In this document: one piece after another, positions 59,454-64,000 of the stretch
How positions within the stretch are numbered: position 1 is the first letter of the stretch
Layout of the letters: every line of letters starts with the position of its first letter
From: a bacterium
GTDB taxonomy: Bacteria > Bacteroidota > Bacteroidia > Flavobacteriales_D > Sanyastnellaceae
Direction of reading: 5' to 3'
Length of the DNA stretch: 64,000 nucleotides
Assembly: GCA_029979565.1 (NCBI GenBank)
Contig: JAPOHG010000001.1
Span: 62,001 to 126,000 of the forward strand
Program-made: the position numbers and the translations under genes
The notes under the pieces: model-generated
Database searches by the model: none
What the model saw: the letters and a program-made list of their open reading frames with translations, nothing else
What the model was told of the DNA's origin: nothing

Positions 59454-59491
59454 AGCCGAAAGGTAGCGCTCCTTTCTTTCTATTTTGCGGC

Positions 59492-60076
59492 ATGCAATGG
59501 GATCAAATAGGAGCCGTCGATGCCGTCTTGGGCATTTGGCTGGCGTGGGCCATGTTCAATGGCTTTCGAAAAGGCCTCATCATCAAAGTCGCCTCGATCG
59601 TTGCACTGGTGCTGGGCATTTATGCCGGCTTTCACTTCTCCAGTTTCGCTGGAGAATGGCTCAATCAACAGTTCGACTGGTCCACTCGGACCACCGAAGT
59701 AGGTGCCTTCGGCTTGACCTTTCTGGCGGTCGTATTGGGGGTGCATTTCATTGCCAAGCTCTTGGAAAAAATCGTCGACCTCACCGCTTTGAGCTTGCTG
59801 AATAAGCTCGGTGGCCTTGTACTTGGATTGGTGCAGGCGCTGTTCTTGTTGAGTGCATTGACGTATGCCTTGGACGGAGTTTTCGGACCGCGCCAATGGC
59901 TGCCACAAGCTCAGGTCGAACAATCAGTGCTCTACCCTTTTGTCGAGGACGCCATTGAGTACGTGGTGCCCGACATGGAACGCACCACGACGTGGGAACA
60001 GCTGCGCGACCGTTTCGAGGACGGGATGGAACGCTTGGAAGATGCGGCCGTTGAACGGAGCGGCGCGCGCGATTAG
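59492..60076 (+). CDS. CvpA family membrane protein
   Basis: AVLGIWLAWAMFNGFRKGLIIKVASIVALVLGIYAGFHFSSFAGEWL; four TM arrangement. Confidence 0.88.
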   Translation: MQWDQIGAVDAVLGIWLAWAMFNGFRKGLIIKVASIVALVLGIYAGFHFSSFAGEWLNQQFDWSTRTTEVGAFGLTFLAVVLGVHFIAKLLEKIVDLTALSLLNKLGGLVLGLVQALFLLSALTYALDGVFGPRQWLPQAQVEQSVLYPFVEDAIEYVVPDMERTTTWEQLRDRFEDGMERLEDAAVERSGARD

Positions 60077-60080
60077 CCGG

Positions 60081-61853
60081 TTAGGCCACGCCCATTTCCT
60101 GTTTGAGTTGAGCGATGCGACGTTCCAATGCCCCCATGGCATGGTTGTAGTCGCCATTCGGCCAGTTTTCCACCGCCATGCGCACCGAGAAATAGAACTT
60201 GATTTTGGGCTCTGTTCCACTGGGACGTGCGGTGACGAGGGTGTTCTGCTCGGTGACCAGCTGCACCACATTCGATGCCGGCAGGTCGAGCGTTCGCGTT
60301 GAACCGTCCCGTACGTCCGTCGCACGCTGGGCCGCGTAATCCCGAACTTCAATGACCCGCTCTCCGGCCAATTCAGCCGGCGGTGACGTTCGGAATCCTT
60401 CCATCTGGGCCGCAATTTCCGCCTTGCCCGCACGGCCTTGTTTCGTTTGCGACACCAACGCCTCTTTGTACGCCCCGTGGGTGCGGTGAATCGCTTCAAG
60501 ACGACCCAGCAAATCCGACCCCTCGGCGTGCGCCACGTGCGCCAATTCGCACAACATGCACGCTGCCGCAACCGCATCCTTGTCGCGCACCTCATCGCCG
60601 ATCATGTAGCCGTAGCTTTCCTCACCGCCAGCCACAAACCGTCCGTTGCCTTCTTCCCGTCGGATGGCGTCCGCAATCCACTTGAATCCGGTCAAAGTCT
60701 CCTGCACATCCAAGCCAGCGCGGCGACCGATGTCCGCCATCAGGTCCGATGTGACGATGGTTTTGGCGACAAAATCACCTGGAGCGAGCAACTTCTTCTG
60801 GGCGCGCTGAGACACCACGTACTCCACGAGTAGCGCCCCTGTCTCATTGCCGTTCAGGAGTCGCCACCCCCCTTCGGATTGGGCGTCGGGTACGGCGATG
60901 CCCACGCGGTCCGAATCGGGATCGGTGCCCAAAACCAACTGCGCATTGACCGTTTTCGCCAATTCGATGGCTTCCGAGAGCGCCGCCCCTTCCTCGGGGT
61001 TGGGGCTGTGAACGGTCGGAAAGTTGCCGTCGGGATGCCGCTGGCTTTCCACGATGTGCACATTTCGGAAACCGGCCGCTTCAAGTGCTGGAATGACGGA
61101 GACCGATCCGGTGCCATGGAGCGGTGTGTACACGATGTTGAGGTCGCTGCCGTTTGCAATCAACTGCTCACTCAATCGCAAATCCAACACCGTCTTCCAA
61201 TACGCTTGGTCCGCCTGGTCATCCAAAAGGTGAATGCGGGCTTGCGATGCCGCATCCTGCCCCCACTGGACCTCGGCAGGTCCGGAAACAGCGCGAACCC
61301 GTTCAATGATGCCTTTGTCATGCGGAGGAACGATTTGACCGCCATCGCTCCAATAGACTTTGTACCCGTTGTATTCCTTCGGATTGTGACTGGCGGTGAC
61401 GACAATGCCCGCTGTGCAACCGAGCTCTCGAACGGTGAATGAAAGCTGAGGCGTCGGACGCAATGCGCGAAACAGATGGACCTCAATGCCATTGCCTGCC
61501 ATGACCTCGGCTGCTACCCGAGCGTATGCCGGGCTGTTGTTCCGGGAATCATGAGCGATGGCGATGGAAGCTCCGCTAGGCACGGCCTCCAACATATAAT
61601 TGGCGAGACCTTGGGTCGCTTGAGCGACGGTGTAGGCGTTCATGCGGTTGGTGCCGACGCCCATGAGGCCGCGCAATCCACCGGTGCCAAACTCGAGGTC
61701 GGTGTAAAACGCTTCCACTAGCGCTTCTCCACCCTGATTGAGCAGGTCACGCGCCGCGTTCTGGGTGTCTTCGTCGTAGGGAGATTGGGTCCAATCTTGC
61801 GCACGTTGTGCGGCGAATTCCATGAGTTCTTTTCCTTCCATGCTCAATTCCAA
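60081..61853 (-). CDS. Phosphoglucomutase/phosphomannomutase family alpha-D-phosphohexomutase
   Basis: FGTGGLRGLMGVGTNRMN; VTASHNPKEYNGYKVYWSDGGQIVPPHD; GTDPDSDRVGIAVP; GGEESYGYMIGDEVRDKDAV; ARPSGTEPKIKFY. Confidence 0.96.
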   Translation of the reverse strand: MELSMEGKELMEFAAQRAQDWTQSPYDEDTQNAARDLLNQGGEALVEAFYTDLEFGTGGLRGLMGVGTNRMNAYTVAQATQGLANYMLEAVPSGASIAIAHDSRNNSPAYARVAAEVMAGNGIEVHLFRALRPTPQLSFTVRELGCTAGIVVTASHNPKEYNGYKVYWSDGGQIVPPHDKGIIERVRAVSGPAEVQWGQDAASQARIHLLDDQADQAYWKTVLDLRLSEQLIANGSDLNIVYTPLHGTGSVSVIPALEAAGFRNVHIVESQRHPDGNFPTVHSPNPEEGAALSEAIELAKTVNAQLVLGTDPDSDRVGIAVPDAQSEGGWRLLNGNETGALLVEYVVSQRAQKKLLAPGDFVAKTIVTSDLMADIGRRAGLDVQETLTGFKWIADAIRREEGNGRFVAGGEESYGYMIGDEVRDKDAVAAACMLCELAHVAHAEGSDLLGRLEAIHRTHGAYKEALVSQTKQGRAGKAEIAAQMEGFRTSPPAELAGERVIEVRDYAAQRATDVRDGSTRTLDLPASNVVQLVTEQNTLVTARPSGTEPKIKFYFSVRMAVENWPNGDYNHAMGALERRIAQLKQEMGVA

Positions 61854-61859
61854 TGGGCG

Positions 61860-62714
61860 TTATCCGTGTTCAATTTCATGCCTCAAGACCTCCTTCCAGT
61901 GCAGTTGGGGCAGTTGCAATGCATCTGCAAATGGCTTTCCATCCAGATAGGAATAGGCCGGGCGTTTTGCGGGTGTTGGGTAGTCTGCGGTCGTGCACGG
62001 CTCCAGTTCGACGTCCATGCCATGTTCTTCAAAAATGGCCTGCGCGAACCCGTGCCATGTGGTCGGGCCTTGGGGGCCGTAATGCCAAATGCCCGAGGGG
62101 ACCCGTTCGGGTTGGGCAGCGAGTTTCAGCAACGCTTCGGCAAACGGGCGTGCAAAGGTGGGAACGCCGTGTTGATCGTTCACGACCCGCAAGGCCTTGC
62201 CCGATTGCCCCAGGCGCAGCATCGTTTGCATGAAATTCTGGCCGCGGGTATCGCACAACCAGGCTACCCGAATCACCCACCAACGGGCGCCCGTTGTGGC
62301 TTCAATCGCCAACTCACCGGCGCGTTTGGAATCTGCGTACACCCCCATGGGATTGGGCACGTCCGACGGCACATACGGCCGTTCCTGCGTGCCGTCGAAG
62401 ACGTAATCGGTGCTGATGTGAATGAGGTCAACTCCATGCGTACCACAAGCCTCAGCCAACAGTCGCGGCCCCTCAGCATTGATGGCATGGGCCAATTCCG
62501 ATTCCTCCTCCGCTCGGTCGACAGCCGTGTATGCCGCGGCGTTGATGACGGCATCCGGTTGGTGTTTCTTGAGGGCTTCGGCGATGGATTCAGGAGAGGT
62601 GATGTCCAGTTCATCCCGGTCGAAGCCGACGATACGAAGGGAATTTTGGCCGGGATTTTCCATCAACCGCGATCCCAATTGGCCGTTCGCCCCTGTCACC
62701 AAAACTGTTCGCAT
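61860..62714 (-). CDS. rfbD: dTDP-4-dehydrorhamnose reductase
   Basis: VLVTGANGQLGSRL; INAAAYTAVDRAEEE; ISTDYVFDG; YADSKRAGE. Confidence 0.94.
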   Translation of the reverse strand: MRTVLVTGANGQLGSRLMENPGQNSLRIVGFDRDELDITSPESIAEALKKHQPDAVINAAAYTAVDRAEEESELAHAINAEGPRLLAEACGTHGVDLIHISTDYVFDGTQERPYVPSDVPNPMGVYADSKRAGELAIEATTGARWWVIRVAWLCDTRGQNFMQTMLRLGQSGKALRVVNDQHGVPTFARPFAEALLKLAAQPERVPSGIWHYGPQGPTTWHGFAQAIFEEHGMDVELEPCTTADYPTPAKRPAYSYLDGKPFADALQLPQLHWKEVLRHEIEHG

Positions 62715-62737
62715 GGCCGAAATTTACGCAGGGATCA

Positions 62738-63979
62738 TCATCCGGTGGTGCGCATGGCCTCCACGGGTTCCATTTCTGCCGCACGACGCGCAGGTGCCAG
62801 CCCAGCGATCAACCCCGAAGCGACCGCCACACTGAGCGCAATGATGACACGGGAAGGCCGTACGTTCATGACAAACCCGATGTCAATGGCGTTCACGACG
62901 ATCACGATGGTCTCGATAGCAACAAGCGCGAACAGCGCGCCAATGACACAAAGTGCCACCGCTTCGAACAAGAATTGAAGCATGATGAAAGATGACTTGG
63001 CTCCGATGGCTTTTTGCACTCCGATAACGCGCGTGCGCTCGCGTACACTGACGAACATGATGTTGGCAATGCTGAAGCACCCGACGAGGATGGCGAAGAT
63101 GCCAATGAACCAACCACCGTATTCCACTTGCTGAAAAATGCTGTCCAAGATTGAGGTCAACATGTCGATTTGGTTGATTGAAAAATCGTCCTCCTCGCGC
63201 GGCCGCAACCGACGTACCGAACGAAACTGCTGCACAATCTCATCGGAAAGGGCTTCTGTGGTCACGCCCTCAATCGGCTTGACCATGATCTGCGTGCCCA
63301 TGCCATAATCCATGATTCGGTGTCCGAATTTGGCCGGCACCAAAGCGGCCCGATCAAAGCCTTCATTGATGGCCGACGCCCCTTCCTTTGCAAAAACGCC
63401 CACCACTTCCAGTCGCTGGCCCTTCACATCGAGCAAGTGCCCAACGGCATCGGCATCACCGGTCAACTCCACGGCTACATCGTGACCGATGATGGCCACC
63501 GCACGCCCTGCCTGTACCTCCATGGGAGAGAAGTATCGTCCAGTGGCGATGTTCAAGGCGATGACGTCGTTGTAACCCTCGGAGACCGCCGCGATGAAAA
63601 CACCGTCCATCCGGCTGTTTTGCGATTCAACGGCTAAGGAAGTTTTGGCCTGGAACACCACATCTTTGGCCAGCGTGAGCCGCTCTTCTAACATGTCTGC
63701 ATCGTTCAGGCTCACCTCCCGGCGCTGAACATACTTCCACCACGGGTATTCCTCGTCAAATGCCCACGGCCATTTTTGAATGAACAGCACCTCGTCGTCC
63801 AGCATATTGAACGTGCTTTTCAGGCCGTCTTCCAATGAGTCCACCACGGCAAATACCGCGGTGATCATGAAGATGCCCACCATTACCCCGAGGAGGGAGA
63901 GGAATGTCCGGAGGCGGTTGGTCACGATAGCGGACCAAGCGAAGGCGAAACTTTCAAAAAGCAGGCGAAGCCAGAGCAT
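62738..63979 (-). CDS. MacB-like ABC transporter permease (FtsX family)
   Basis: SAIVTNRLRTFLSLLGVMVGIFMITAVFAVVDSLEDG; IMFVSVRERTRVIGVQKAIGAKSSFIMLQFLFEA; APARRAAEMEPVEAMRTTG. Confidence 0.95.
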   Translation of the reverse strand: MLWLRLLFESFAFAWSAIVTNRLRTFLSLLGVMVGIFMITAVFAVVDSLEDGLKSTFNMLDDEVLFIQKWPWAFDEEYPWWKYVQRREVSLNDADMLEERLTLAKDVVFQAKTSLAVESQNSRMDGVFIAAVSEGYNDVIALNIATGRYFSPMEVQAGRAVAIIGHDVAVELTGDADAVGHLLDVKGQRLEVVGVFAKEGASAINEGFDRAALVPAKFGHRIMDYGMGTQIMVKPIEGVTTEALSDEIVQQFRSVRRLRPREEDDFSINQIDMLTSILDSIFQQVEYGGWFIGIFAILVGCFSIANIMFVSVRERTRVIGVQKAIGAKSSFIMLQFLFEAVALCVIGALFALVAIETIVIVVNAIDIGFVMNVRPSRVIIALSVAVASGLIAGLAPARRAAEMEPVEAMRTTG

Positions 63980-64000
63980 GCAACAAAGCTAATTCCAACC

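Noticed and set aside
61785-62978. 397-aa plus-strand ORF opposite rfbD
   Set aside because: Low-complexity shadow ORF; rfbD on the minus strand is convincing
1-64000. CRISPR arrays, transposons/IS elements, prophage, integrases, defence-like or polyketide/NRPS clusters
   Set aside because: No short regularly spaced repeats, terminal inverted repeats, transposase or integrase motifs, or such enzyme families seen on reading both strands' ORFs

Overview
This 64 kb window is gene-dense, core-genome-like chromosome from a member of the Bacteroidota, probably Flavobacteriales-like. The taxonomic call rests on family content: SDR-type threonine dehydrogenase, CHU_C/T9SS-type C-terminal domain, DUF5686, DUF3109, DUF2795, a pdxA-YceD-rpmF-fabH-accBC cluster, and TAnnTTTG promoter motifs. 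I support about 59 protein-coding genes, one tRNA-Pro(GGG), and four intrinsic terminators. I saw no rRNA, CRISPR array, transposase/integrase, prophage, defence island or biosynthetic cluster. I do not see a clear undescribed multi-gene system. The most interesting signals are: (1) many genes have a Bacteroidota -7 promoter motif (TAnnTTTG-like) ending only 3-7 nt before the start codon, which predicts leaderless mRNAs, plus tightly interlocked divergent promoters; (2) five of six predicted signal-peptidase-I substrates have Gln at the predicted +1 position, and a glutaminyl-cyclase-like M28 lipoprotein is encoded in the same window; (3) an 11-bp direct repeat lies just upstream of a PhoB-like regulator; (4) there are apparently degenerate-enzyme proteins (a TPR pseudo-histidine-kinase and a TolB/peptidase-MA-like protein without HExxH); (5) a terminator encodes the C-terminus and stop of the convergent gene; (6) most convergent gene pairs abut or overlap without a recognisable terminator. 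Product names come from reading the translations by eye. No database search was run.
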